64,000 nucleotides of DNA from an uncultured Prochlorococcus sp. GTDB taxonomy: Bacteria; Cyanobacteriota; Cyanobacteriia; PCC-6307; Cyanobiaceae. Positions 53,470 to 62,562 of the stretch are shown piece by piece (within the stretch, counting starts at the first letter, position 1; each line of letters begins with the position of its first letter). Below the pieces are notes generated by a model that saw only the letters and a list, made by a program, of their open reading frames with translations, ran no database searches and was not told the DNA's origin. The DNA lies in the NCBI GenBank assembly GCA_902536545.1, contig CACAXS010000002.1:34624-98623 (forward strand), read 5' to 3'. A program made the position numbers and the translations under genes.

Positions 53470-54012
53470 AGTGTCAGAGAGTATGTTTGCTTGAAGAAAT
53501 TGAAATAAACCACCTTTACTTGTTTCTTCTTTAATTTCAAGTTCCTTAGAAGATTTTAAATTTGTTGAAGGTATAACTTCATCTGGATCTTCTAATTTCA
53601 AAATTCTAATAATGACTTCATCTAGGGAGAAATTTCCAGGTCCTGTTAATGCAATTGAAGTTGCTGAAGCGAAATACAGAAGTAAAAGTTCTAGCAAAAA
53701 AATATTAAAACCTGAAGTAACGAGTGCGTGGTATATTGCGACGGAAATTGTTCCAACAATCGCCAAAGCTCCGAATCTTGTAGCTAAGCCGATAATTAAT
53801 AACCAGCTACCACCTATCTCTGAAAATGCTGCTATGTATGATAAAAATATTGGGAATGGAAGATGTAATGGTCTGACAAAAGCATCAGCAAAATTTTCTA
53901 TATTTGCTAATTTTTCATAACCGTGATGAATGAGAACAGTTCCAGTTATAACTCTAAGTATTAATAAAGCAGTATCTTTGCTAAACGATTTAGTGAGAAT
54001 TGTTGAAAGCAC
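53461..54012 (-). CDS. DoxX-family membrane protein
   Basis: LLILRVITGTVLIHHGYEKLANIENFADAF, FSEIGGSWLLIIGLATRFGAL. Confidence 0.87.
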   Translation of the reverse strand: MLSTILTKSFSKDTALLILRVITGTVLIHHGYEKLANIENFADAFVRPLHLPFPIFLSYIAAFSEIGGSWLLIIGLATRFGALAIVGTISVAIYHALVTSGFNIFLLELLLLYFASATSIALTGPGNFSLDEVIIRILKLEDPDEVIPSTNLKSSKELEIKEETSKGGLFQFLQANILSDTSS

Positions 54013-54148
54013 TATAAAAAAATTATCCTTAAGTAAAAATAACTAGTCACAGTTTCCATCGTGGATCAAAAAGCAAAAGTTGGGCCTAATTAAGTATTTA
54101 TACCTACTTAGCTAAAGGATTCTTTGTCTGATTAGAAATTCAATTAAG

Positions 54149-55303
54149 TTAAAAATTATTTTTTGAATAATTTTCTAATATTCTCTGATTGATTTTCGGA
54201 ATATTTTCTTTAAATTTGAAAAACCCTTTTTTAGCAAATTTCCAAGAAAATAAATCTTCATCCCTCACAAGATTAAAAATTTTTTTATGGTGTAATTTTT
54301 TAAACTCAGTTATGTAATCATAATTTTCTCCCACTCCGGGATAGATAATGTCTATTTCATTAATATTTTTAAAAGTAATTTCCAGTGTAAATGGATCAAT
54401 CTGTTCAACATTATCAAAATGCTCTACAAATTCAGAGACCAAATCTTGTTTAAATTTCAAAACAGATTCAGATAATTTAATTTGTCTTTGTTCATTCTTT
54501 AAAAGGATAATAAATACTTTTTTATAGCTTGGAAATAAATTTTTAAGGGTTGCAAGGTGCAGATCATTTTCAAACATAATCAGATTATCTGATTTAGGAT
54601 CCATATTATTTTTATAAATCTCATCTTCAAAAGGTATTTGATTCGATTCTTCAAGAAAAATTTTTTTATTACTTATTTTTTCTGAATTAAATCTATTATT
54701 TGAAAATTTTCTGAGGTTTGATGATGAAAAAAGATATTGCTTTCCCTTCGTTTGCAATCCTCCTACCCATCTCCAACTAAGGAGATTTGATGCTGCATCA
54801 CCATCAAAAAGATATTTAAAGAAAAATTTTGCTCCCAATTGCCATGGGAGGCCTAAATTAAATATCCATGTACTCGCAAACCACATTCTTGTATGGTTAT
54901 GCAAATAGTTGTAGTGTTTTAATTCATGGACCCAAGAATTAAAAAAATCTATTTCTGTGTTGCCATTTATTGCACTTTCGTATAATTCATTATCAAAATC
55001 AAGATTTTTTTCTGAAATAAAATTTCGCCAAACTTTAGGTCTATTTTCCATCCACCCTTTCCAGTAAACTCGCCAAAATATTTCTTCAACAAATTTTGTT
55101 GAATTTTTGATTTTGTACTTACTTTTAATATCATGAATCAGATCATATTCCGATAATATTCTATGAGTTATGAAAGGTGATAATTTTGAAACTGAACTTT
55201 TGTTATTTGGACCAAAATCAAAATTTCTTAATTTTGCATAATCATTAATTTTATATTTCGCAAAATTGTCCCAGGTATTTTGAGCTTTTAATAAAAATGA
55301 CAT
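54149..55303 (-). CDS. Photolyase/cryptochrome-related protein, FAD domain at N-terminus and antenna-like domain at C-terminus
   Basis: HNHTRMWFASTWIFNLGLPWQLGAKFFFKYLFDGDAASNLLSWRWVGGLQTKGKQYLFSSSNL resembles the photolyase FAD domain; C-terminal NLIMFENDLHLATLKNLFPSYKKVFIILL resembles the usual N-terminal domain. Confidence 0.8.
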   Translation of the reverse strand: MSFLLKAQNTWDNFAKYKINDYAKLRNFDFGPNNKSSVSKLSPFITHRILSEYDLIHDIKSKYKIKNSTKFVEEIFWRVYWKGWMENRPKVWRNFISEKNLDFDNELYESAINGNTEIDFFNSWVHELKHYNYLHNHTRMWFASTWIFNLGLPWQLGAKFFFKYLFDGDAASNLLSWRWVGGLQTKGKQYLFSSSNLRKFSNNRFNSEKISNKKIFLEESNQIPFEDEIYKNNMDPKSDNLIMFENDLHLATLKNLFPSYKKVFIILLKNEQRQIKLSESVLKFKQDLVSEFVEHFDNVEQIDPFTLEITFKNINEIDIIYPGVGENYDYITEFKKLHHKKIFNLVRDEDLFSWKFAKKGFFKFKENIPKINQRILENYSKNNF

Positions 55304-55579
55304 TTTCTGATAACTTTAAAAAATTTTTTTTGTGTTGATAGAAATTTCAAAAATTAGCTTGAAATTAATCTTTAAAATTTTCTAATTCACTTTTAAGTAA
55401 ATATGTTTGATTGAAGTATTTAATTTAAACACATAATCTGTACATTTTATACGCTTAAATCGCTCTCTGCGTAGGAGGATATTTACTTGTTAATTACTGT
55501 TTAAATCAAGTTTTAATTTTCAAATCTTTATTTAAATGGTTTATTTTAAAAGTTTTTTTATATATTTATCAAAATTATT

Positions 55580-56329
55580 ATGAATAATTTATTAGTGAGG
55601 GATGTTAAGTATCTTGATAAACAATACAGAATAGGTGAAGGCATAATTTCCGATGGTGCATTTAAACAACTTGAGAAGCTCTTTATACCTGTTGAACCAG
55701 TACCTGACTACTTCAATCAAAAAAATAACAAACCTTTGCCAAATTTAGCTAAAGAAAACTATAAAGAATTTTTGGGAAATTTATTAACAAACACAAGATT
55801 AAGCATTCAACCAAAAATTGATGGCTGCGCTATTGCAATTAGATATATAAATGGCAATTTTAATAAAGCTATTACAAAAAAAGGATTTGATGTCTCAAGC
55901 AAAATTAAACAAATTCAGAATGTCCCCGATTGTATTCCTATCAAACGAGATTTTCAAATTAGAGGTGAACTATACGCTACAAACCAAGTTGCCGGAATTT
56001 CCAAAAGAATTACAAGAAAATACCTCAATGATAAAAAAGGGATTGGAGAAAGTCTCAACTTTTGCTGTTTCCAAATACTTAATGGAAGACTTAATCAATA
56101 TGAAACCCTTAACTATCTTAAAAAATGTGGCTTCAGCACCCCTGAAAGTTACTTCACAAATCATACAAGCGAAATCCAAATATATTTAAAAAATTGGTTA
56201 GAGAGAAAAATATTTTTAAAATATCCAACTAATGGGATAGTTATTAAAATAAATAGTAGGAAATTACAGTTACTTAAAGAGAGAAATTTATCTCAAAATA
56301 ATGCATGGCAATATGCAATTGAAAAATAA
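55580..56329 (+). CDS. Truncated NAD+-dependent DNA ligase-like protein (adenylation domain only)
   Basis: LSIQPKIDGCAIAIRY (KxDG), FQIRGELYAT, PTNGIVIKINSRKLQ, ending WQYAIEK. Confidence 0.78.
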   Translation: MNNLLVRDVKYLDKQYRIGEGIISDGAFKQLEKLFIPVEPVPDYFNQKNNKPLPNLAKENYKEFLGNLLTNTRLSIQPKIDGCAIAIRYINGNFNKAITKKGFDVSSKIKQIQNVPDCIPIKRDFQIRGELYATNQVAGISKRITRKYLNDKKGIGESLNFCCFQILNGRLNQYETLNYLKKCGFSTPESYFTNHTSEIQIYLKNWLERKIFLKYPTNGIVIKINSRKLQLLKERNLSQNNAWQYAIEK

Positions 56330-56436
56330 TATTAAATAGTACCTTCAAAAAGAGCTCACGATACTGACTTTCAGTATTTACAGTAAGAAAGTAATGGATT
56401 TTGTTAAATTCCAAAATCAATTTGCAGGATTACTAA

Positions 56437-57366
56437 ATGACTGCCACTATTTCAAGACCTAAAATCTCTAACTGGGAAACATCTCATATTCCAAACCTTA
56501 CAGGCAAAACAGCACTAATTACTGGTGCAAATAGTGGTCTTGGATACTACACAGCAAAGGCTTTAGCCGAAAAAAATGCTCATGTTGTCATAGCATGCAG
56601 ATCGCTTGAAAAAGCTAGTCAAACTATCAAAAAACTTAAAGGTAATAATCCTCAAGGAATATTTACACCTCTAGAATTAGATTTGTCAGATTTAAAAAAT
56701 GTTGTTGAAGTCCAGTCCAAAATTTTCGATAATTTTGAAAATCTGGATTTACTAGTCAATAATGCAGGCATTATGCATCCGCCTAAGACACTTAGTGCTC
56801 AGGGATATGAAATACAATTTGCAGTTAATCATCTAGCTCACATGCTTTTGACCCTAAAGCTACTTCCAATTATTGAAAAAAAAGAAAAATCGAGAATAGT
56901 TACGGTTACTTCTGGAGCACAATTTTTTGGCAAAGTTGGTTGGAAAAATCTTAAAGCCGAGAATTATTACAACAAATGGGAATCTTACTCAAATAGCAAA
57001 TTGGCAAATGTAATGTTTGCTATGGAACTAAATGAGAACTTAAAACACAAGAATATACTTTCTTTAGCTGCTCACCCAGGGATTGCAAAAACAAATCTCT
57101 TTACTGCTCAAAAACCTAAACCTAGTCCAATCGAAACGTTCTCCTTAGAATTATTTAGCCCTATTTTTCAATCTGCAGAGATGGGTGCTTTACCTCAACT
57201 TTTTGCAGCTACTTCACCAGATGCAAGAGGCGGTGATCATTATGGTCCTAAATTTAACTTCAGAGGTCATCCAAAACTATCCCCTACTTCTCCTTTCGCC
57301 ATTAATAAAACAGAACGAAAAAATTTATGGGAAAAAAGCCTCGAAATACTTAATAAGTTCTTATAA
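56437..57366 (+). CDS. Short-chain dehydrogenase/reductase (protochlorophyllide reductase-like SDR)
   Basis: TGKTALITGANSGLGYYTAKALAEKNAHVVIACRS, LVNNAGIMHPP, YSNSKLANVMF. Confidence 0.92.
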   Translation: MTATISRPKISNWETSHIPNLTGKTALITGANSGLGYYTAKALAEKNAHVVIACRSLEKASQTIKKLKGNNPQGIFTPLELDLSDLKNVVEVQSKIFDNFENLDLLVNNAGIMHPPKTLSAQGYEIQFAVNHLAHMLLTLKLLPIIEKKEKSRIVTVTSGAQFFGKVGWKNLKAENYYNKWESYSNSKLANVMFAMELNENLKHKNILSLAAHPGIAKTNLFTAQKPKPSPIETFSLELFSPIFQSAEMGALPQLFAATSPDARGGDHYGPKFNFRGHPKLSPTSPFAINKTERKNLWEKSLEILNKFL

Positions 57367-57627
57367 ATTTTTCATTTTTACTAACTTTAGAAAATACTTC
57401 AAGATATGTAATTCACTCTCTGAGAGTTTCATAAATTCTGTTAAGGCATCATAATTTTTTTCATCAATTTTTTTTGACAATTGAATTAAACTATCATGGT
57501 TTACATTAATAAAGCGCTCAGCAATCTGAGAAGGAGTTAAACCCTGTTCAATTAATTCTCCAGGAGCATTTTTCTCCCACTTTTCATAAAACCAAGAGAA
57601 CCAATATTTTGTAGTATTATCTTCCAT
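57361..57627 (-). CDS. Conserved hypothetical protein
   Basis: 88-aa ORF TKYWFSWFYEKWEKNAPGELIEQGLTPSQIAERFINVNHDS; convergent with SDR gene, 6-nt overlap. Confidence 0.6.
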   Translation of the reverse strand: MEDNTTKYWFSWFYEKWEKNAPGELIEQGLTPSQIAERFINVNHDSLIQLSKKIDEKNYDALTEFMKLSESELHILKYFLKLVKMKNL

Positions 57628-57727
57628 TAATTAATTTTTCTTTGGCGAATTATATAAATACTGAAGAAAGATCTCATAATTGAATTAACCCTTAAACACA
57701 ATTAACATAAATGCAATCATAATTTTA

Positions 57728-59140
57728 ATGATAGATAATAATCATCCAAATAAAGGAAAAAATATTCATCTTGTAATTGGATTAGGTAAATCTGGATTTT
57801 GGGCTGCCAAGTATTTGAGAAGCATCAATAAGAGAGTAATTGTTTGGGAAAGTAAAGATGGGGAAGAATTCTTAGAAAGAAAAAAAGAATTGGAGGAACT
57901 TAATATATTAGTTTCTCTTAATAAAGAATTTGTATTTGAAAAAATTCAACCTTTTGCTAAAGAGATTGAATCTGTTGTTGTAAGTCCATCAATACCTTAT
58001 GACCATACAACTATTATTGAATTAAAAAAAAATGGAATTAAAGTAATAGGAGAAATTAATGTTGCATGGGAAACTTTAAAAGACACAAATTGGATAGGTA
58101 TTACTGGCACTAATGGCAAGACTACTGTTACTCATTTACTAAGCCATATACTTTGCGATACTGGATTATATGCACCTTTTGCTGGAAATATTGGTACACC
58201 CTTATGTAAATATGCTTACTTCAAAAAGCATGAAAAAATTGATTGGGTTGTAGCTGAATTAAGTAGTTATCAAATAGAAATATCTCCAGAAGTAAACCCT
58301 AGTATTGGAATCTGGACAACCTTCACAGAAGATCATCTTGAAAGACATAAAACACTTGAAAACTATTTCAACATAAAAAAAAGCTTACTAGAAAAATCAG
58401 ATTTTAGAATTTATAATTATGACGATAAAAACCTTAGAAATCACTACAGTTCATTATCAAGAGGGGTTTGGATAACAACTAGTTTCGATAAATCAAATTT
58501 TATTCAATGCGATTATTGGATAGATGATCAAACATACATTGTTGAGAGAGGAAAGAGACTATTCAAACTTGAACATTTTTCTTTAAAAGGAATACATAAT
58601 ATTCAAAATCTTTTATTGGTAATAGCAGCAGCAAGAAAAGCTGGATTATCTGGAAAGAAGATTAAAGATTCATTATCTAATTACAAACAATTACCCCATA
58701 GGATGGAAACAATTTATAAAAATAATGATCTAGAAATAATTAATGATAGTAAAGCTACAAATTTTGATTCATCTATTGCAGGAATAAATTCAATTGAAGG
58801 CCAAATAATAATAATTTCTGGAGGCAGATTAAAAAGCAATGAATATAGTAAGTGGATAAAAGTTTTAAAGAAAAAAGTTAAATGTGTTTTTCTTTTTGGA
58901 GAAAGTTCAAAAGTCCTAAAAATGGCGCTTATTAATGAAGGATTTAAAAATAATATTTTTGAATTTTCAGAACTCAAAGAGCTTTTAAATTTTGTTTTTA
59001 ATTATTTGCAAAATAACAGGGGTGGGACATTATTATTTTCACCTTCATGCTCTAGTTTTGATCAATTTAAAAATTATGAAGAGCGTGGAGATTATTTCAA
59101 GAAACTAATAAGCGAACAATTTAAGGTTAATAAATCATAA
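57728..59140 (+). CDS. murD: UDP-N-acetylmuramoylalanine--D-glutamate ligase
   Basis: [78 protein letters not shown]. Confidence 0.96.
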   Translation: MIDNNHPNKGKNIHLVIGLGKSGFWAAKYLRSINKRVIVWESKDGEEFLERKKELEELNILVSLNKEFVFEKIQPFAKEIESVVVSPSIPYDHTTIIELKKNGIKVIGEINVAWETLKDTNWIGITGTNGKTTVTHLLSHILCDTGLYAPFAGNIGTPLCKYAYFKKHEKIDWVVAELSSYQIEISPEVNPSIGIWTTFTEDHLERHKTLENYFNIKKSLLEKSDFRIYNYDDKNLRNHYSSLSRGVWITTSFDKSNFIQCDYWIDDQTYIVERGKRLFKLEHFSLKGIHNIQNLLLVIAAARKAGLSGKKIKDSLSNYKQLPHRMETIYKNNDLEIINDSKATNFDSSIAGINSIEGQIIIISGGRLKSNEYSKWIKVLKKKVKCVFLFGESSKVLKMALINEGFKNNIFEFSELKELLNFVFNYLQNNRGGTLLFSPSCSSFDQFKNYEERGDYFKKLISEQFKVNKS

Positions 59141-59160
59141 TTTTGTTCAAATATCATTTC

Positions 59161-59200
59161 GTAATTTTCAGGTCGGTCATCACAACCGTCTCCCCGCTAG
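59161..59200 (-). ncRNA. Candidate small RNA motif, copy B
   Basis: Reverse complement CTAGCGGGGAGACGGTTGTGATGACCGACCTGAAAATTAC; related to 46361-46400. Confidence 0.45.
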
Positions 59201-59250
59201 CAAATATTTACTTAATTAGTTAGATTTTAGTTATTAATTAACCAAGAATA

Positions 59251-59565
59251 ATGAGTGAATCTAACAATTTACCTCAAGCAATAAGTCATAAAAAATTAAG
59301 TTACTTGATGCTTAAGGCACAAAAAGATTCTCATTTTTCTGATGAATTAGCAGAGAAAGATTGCACAGAAAAAAGAGAATTTGAAGAGTTAATAAACAAT
59401 TGGGAAGCTTCAACCAAGCATGTTGTTAATGAGTTATCAAAAAGAAAAGAGAATTTACTAAAAGATAAATCACCAAATTCTTTAATTGCTCTTGGTGCTA
59501 TGGAAGTTCACCTTAACATGGCTTTGCAAGCCTTGAATGCATTTAATAAAGGAGTTGATGGGTAA
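59251..59565 (+). CDS. Conserved hypothetical protein
   Basis: 104-aa charged helical ORF; isolated from other genes. Confidence 0.65.
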   Translation: MSESNNLPQAISHKKLSYLMLKAQKDSHFSDELAEKDCTEKREFEELINNWEASTKHVVNELSKRKENLLKDKSPNSLIALGAMEVHLNMALQALNAFNKGVDG

Positions 59566-59579
59566 TAGTAACAGATTTA

Positions 59580-60308
59580 CTATAATGAAGGCATCGAAAA
59601 TAAGAGGAAATCTAGTTCTTTTTCACTATCTATAGAGACATCATCATAATAATCTACTTCAAATCCCAAGCCATCACCATATTCGAGACATATTTTTGAA
59701 TTAGAGTTTTTACTTTTTAATAAAAGATTACCTTCTATTATTTGAATCCAATTATATTTATCTATTTTTATTGGCAAATTTTTTTCTTTAATACATTTAT
59801 ATTTACAACGCCATAAAGAGATATCTTGATTTATTAAAAGTTTATTTTTCCCATCTAAGTAATCAATAATAAGATTCTCTCCAATACCATTTTTAAATGA
59901 TGTTTGCTTATAGTCAGGCTTCAGATTACTTTTTTTGGGATAAATCCAAATCTGAAATAATTTACAGGGTTTATTCTCTTCGTTTTTCTCACTGTGAGTA
60001 ATGCCAGTGCCAGCTGACATAACTTGAACTTCATTTTCATAAATTTTTCCTAAATTATTCAATGAGTCCCGATGAGTAATTACACCTTTTGTTACAACAG
60101 TAATTATCTCCATATCGGAATGAGAATGCATATTAAAGCCAGAATTTGGAGAAATAGTATCTTCATTTATGACTCTAATATTCCCAAAATTATCCCATTT
60201 GGGATCCCTATGCTCTGCGAAAGAAAATGTGTGCATTGAATGCAGCCAATCTCTTCCCGTTAAAAACCTATTATCGGATTTTCTTAGTTTAATAATATTA
60301 AAAACCAT
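59580..60308 (-). CDS. Pirin-family cupin protein
   Basis: DWLHSMHTFSFAEHRDPKWDNFGNIRVINEDTISPNSGFNMHSHSDMEIITVVTKGVITHRDSLNN. Confidence 0.93.
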   Translation of the reverse strand: MVFNIIKLRKSDNRFLTGRDWLHSMHTFSFAEHRDPKWDNFGNIRVINEDTISPNSGFNMHSHSDMEIITVVTKGVITHRDSLNNLGKIYENEVQVMSAGTGITHSEKNEENKPCKLFQIWIYPKKSNLKPDYKQTSFKNGIGENLIIDYLDGKNKLLINQDISLWRCKYKCIKEKNLPIKIDKYNWIQIIEGNLLLKSKNSNSKICLEYGDGLGFEVDYYDDVSIDSEKELDFLLFSMPSL

Positions 60309-60404
60309 AAAAGTTTAATAGAATAAAAAAATTCTAAATAATTAGAAAAATATTTGTAAAAAATTTTTTATAAATTATTCCTAAAAAAAAATTAAATATC
60401 GAAT

Positions 60405-60533
60405 TTATAAATTTATTTTACTCTGAGCTTTAGAGGCCTTAATCAATATTTTTTTTGCTTCATCTCTTGTAAGACATTTTTCTGCTTTTACATTTAAGTT
60501 TTTAAGTTTTTTCAGTTGCTTTGTATTACTCAT
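60405..60533 (-). CDS. Candidate 42-aa basic small protein
   Basis: MSNTKQLKKLKNLNVKAEKCLTRDEAKKILIKASKAQSKINL; below ORF-track cutoff. Confidence 0.4.
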   Translation of the reverse strand: MSNTKQLKKLKNLNVKAEKCLTRDEAKKILIKASKAQSKINL

Positions 60534-60598
60534 AATTTAAACAATTCTTAAAGTAACTTTAACATAGCTTTAAAAAAATTGCTTCAAAAACCTTAGCA

Positions 60599-61141
60599 TC
60601 AAATCGTTTTTAAGGCTTTGAGGATGGAATTATCGGAACAGTATAGAGGATGTATTGGATTATCTTTGATTGTTTTTTTAATAAAAAGCGGTCCAAGAGG
60701 TTTATTAAAATTATTCTTCCTAATTAAATTATATTGAATTATTTTTTTTGCTATTTTTTTATTTCTATTTAAAAATTTCCCTTTATTACCCCAACCTAAC
60801 CATAAATCACAATTTTTATTTTCAGACCAGTGTTTTAAGCTTTTATAAATATGATTATTGTTTAGATAACCCACAGGGTTTTTGTGATTAAAAAGTTTTT
60901 CTGGTTTGCTTGAAACAAGAGCAAATAGATTGATTAATTTTACTTTGCCGTAATTATTGTTTTTTGAAATTTTGATTATTTTTTTTGTTGTATTATCTAA
61001 GAAAACTTCATCCGATAATGAGGGATTTAAACCAATAAAAATGATTTCCTTTGTAGATTTAGAGATCTTATAACTTAAACTCCATCTATATAATTTGCTA
61101 GCACTTATTAAACAATTTCTTTCTAGAAATAAACTTTTCAA
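60599..61141 (-). CDS. DUF1643 domain protein
   Basis: IIFIGLNPSLSDEVFLDNTTKKI, GKVKLINLFALVSSKPEKL, LWLGWGNKG. Confidence 0.8.
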   Translation of the reverse strand: MKSLFLERNCLISASKLYRWSLSYKISKSTKEIIFIGLNPSLSDEVFLDNTTKKIIKISKNNNYGKVKLINLFALVSSKPEKLFNHKNPVGYLNNNHIYKSLKHWSENKNCDLWLGWGNKGKFLNRNKKIAKKIIQYNLIRKNNFNKPLGPLFIKKTIKDNPIHPLYCSDNSILKALKTI

Positions 61142-61623
61142 CCTAAACCTACACCTCTAGCCATAAGAGTCGCAAATAAAGGAATTGTTGCAAAGCCCAC
61201 TAATTCGGTAGTAATGATGAGCCTGAACCTCTTAACAAGATTTTCAGATATTTCAGGTAATTTGTTTTTACTTAATGGAATTGCCCATAAGATATAGGTT
61301 GTTGTTGGGTATAAAGAAAGTAAGCCAACAAATATGTAAAGCGAAACCTTTATCCAAAACACAGGATTACCCGTATAGAAATCACCTCCTTGTCCAAAAT
61401 ACTTAACACGCAATATGCCAGTAACTAATATTGCAACTCCTGCCAAACCATAAACCACATCTGCAATTATCATTGAGATCGTCTCATTTTTATTAAGACC
61501 TACTTTGAGAGTCAATCTTTCAAACAAAAGAGAACCGAAACACAAAATAATTCCTAAATAATGAACATATGCTACTAATGCACTTTTAGCAATTTCGCCT
61601 GTAAATAAAGTTCCTAATAACAT
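61138..61623 (-). CDS. DUF2214 family membrane protein
   Basis: Multi-TM; YVHYLGIILCFGSLLFERLTLK, YGLAGVAILVTGILRVKYFGQGGDFYTGNPVFWIKV. Confidence 0.8.
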   Translation of the reverse strand: MLLGTLFTGEIAKSALVAYVHYLGIILCFGSLLFERLTLKVGLNKNETISMIIADVVYGLAGVAILVTGILRVKYFGQGGDFYTGNPVFWIKVSLYIFVGLLSLYPTTTYILWAIPLSKNKLPEISENLVKRFRLIITTELVGFATIPLFATLMARGVGLG

Positions 61624-61711
61624 TTTCTAGTCAAAATTTATACAATACTAACCACCAAATAAAGAATTTGTTTAGAAAATAGATTAAACAATAAAAAGCA
61701 AGGTATTGAGT

Positions 61712-62461
61712 CTAGGACTCTAAAAACCTTTTTTGACCATCTTCAAAAAAATCCTTTTTATTCCATACTTCGATTACATCTGGGAAATGTTTTTCCATAC
61801 AATTATCACAAACTCCATGACTGAACCTAATATCACTAATTTTCGAAAGATATTTTTCTAAATGCATCCAATCGCCCTCATTATTTTTCACTTCTCTGCA
61901 ATATGAACATACAGACAAAATCCCTTCCTGTTTATGCAAATTAGACAATGCATCTAGCAAATTTAATGACTTTTTTCTAAGCTCTAAAAATGAAACTATT
62001 TGCTTGGATAATAATTCCATAATATTAAATTGTTGTGTAGTTAGATTTCCTGGTTTTCTGTCTATTACACAAAGAGTTCCAAGCTTATTACCATCACTAT
62101 TTCTAAGGGGAAAGCCTGCATAAAAACGAATCTTTGGATCTCCAGTTACCAATGGATTATTTATAAATCTTTCATCTTGGAAGGCATCATTAATAATTAA
62201 TGGACTATTTTCTTTTATTGCATGTGTACAAAAAGACCAATCTCTTCTAGTTTCTGATATTTGAAGTCCTATTTTGGATTTAAACCATTGTTTATCTTTG
62301 TCTACCAAAGTCATTAAAGAAATAGGCACATTACAAGTTGTAGCAGCAATTTTAGTAATATCGTCATAACATGATTCTGGCTTGGTTCCCAAAATCCTAT
62401 ATTCTGCTAAAGCTTTTAATCTTCTTTCTTCTTCTTCTTTTTTTGATACAAGATTCTGCAT
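61712..62461 (-). CDS. GAF-domain protein with C-terminal paired CxxC motifs
   Basis: GAF: YDDITKIAATTCNVPISLMTLVDKDKQWFKSKIGL..FCTHAI..FYAGFPLRNSDGNKLGTLCVID; C-terminus VCSYCREVKNNEGDWMHLEKYLSKISDIRFSHGVCDNCMEKHFP. Confidence 0.88.
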   Translation of the reverse strand: MQNLVSKKEEEERRLKALAEYRILGTKPESCYDDITKIAATTCNVPISLMTLVDKDKQWFKSKIGLQISETRRDWSFCTHAIKENSPLIINDAFQDERFINNPLVTGDPKIRFYAGFPLRNSDGNKLGTLCVIDRKPGNLTTQQFNIMELLSKQIVSFLELRKKSLNLLDALSNLHKQEGILSVCSYCREVKNNEGDWMHLEKYLSKISDIRFSHGVCDNCMEKHFPDVIEVWNKKDFFEDGQKRFLES

Positions 62462-62562
62462 TAATCTTCACCAATAATTAAAACTTTAAAATTAAAGTTT
62501 CTTCAAAAAACTTTTTCCGTCTAATACTTAATAAAAAAAAGATAAACTTATTGATTTGTTAC

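Noticed and set aside
55851-56189. 112-aa alternate-frame ORF within the ligase-like gene
   Set aside because: The other frame carries the KxDG and IRGELY motifs, so this is a frame shadow.
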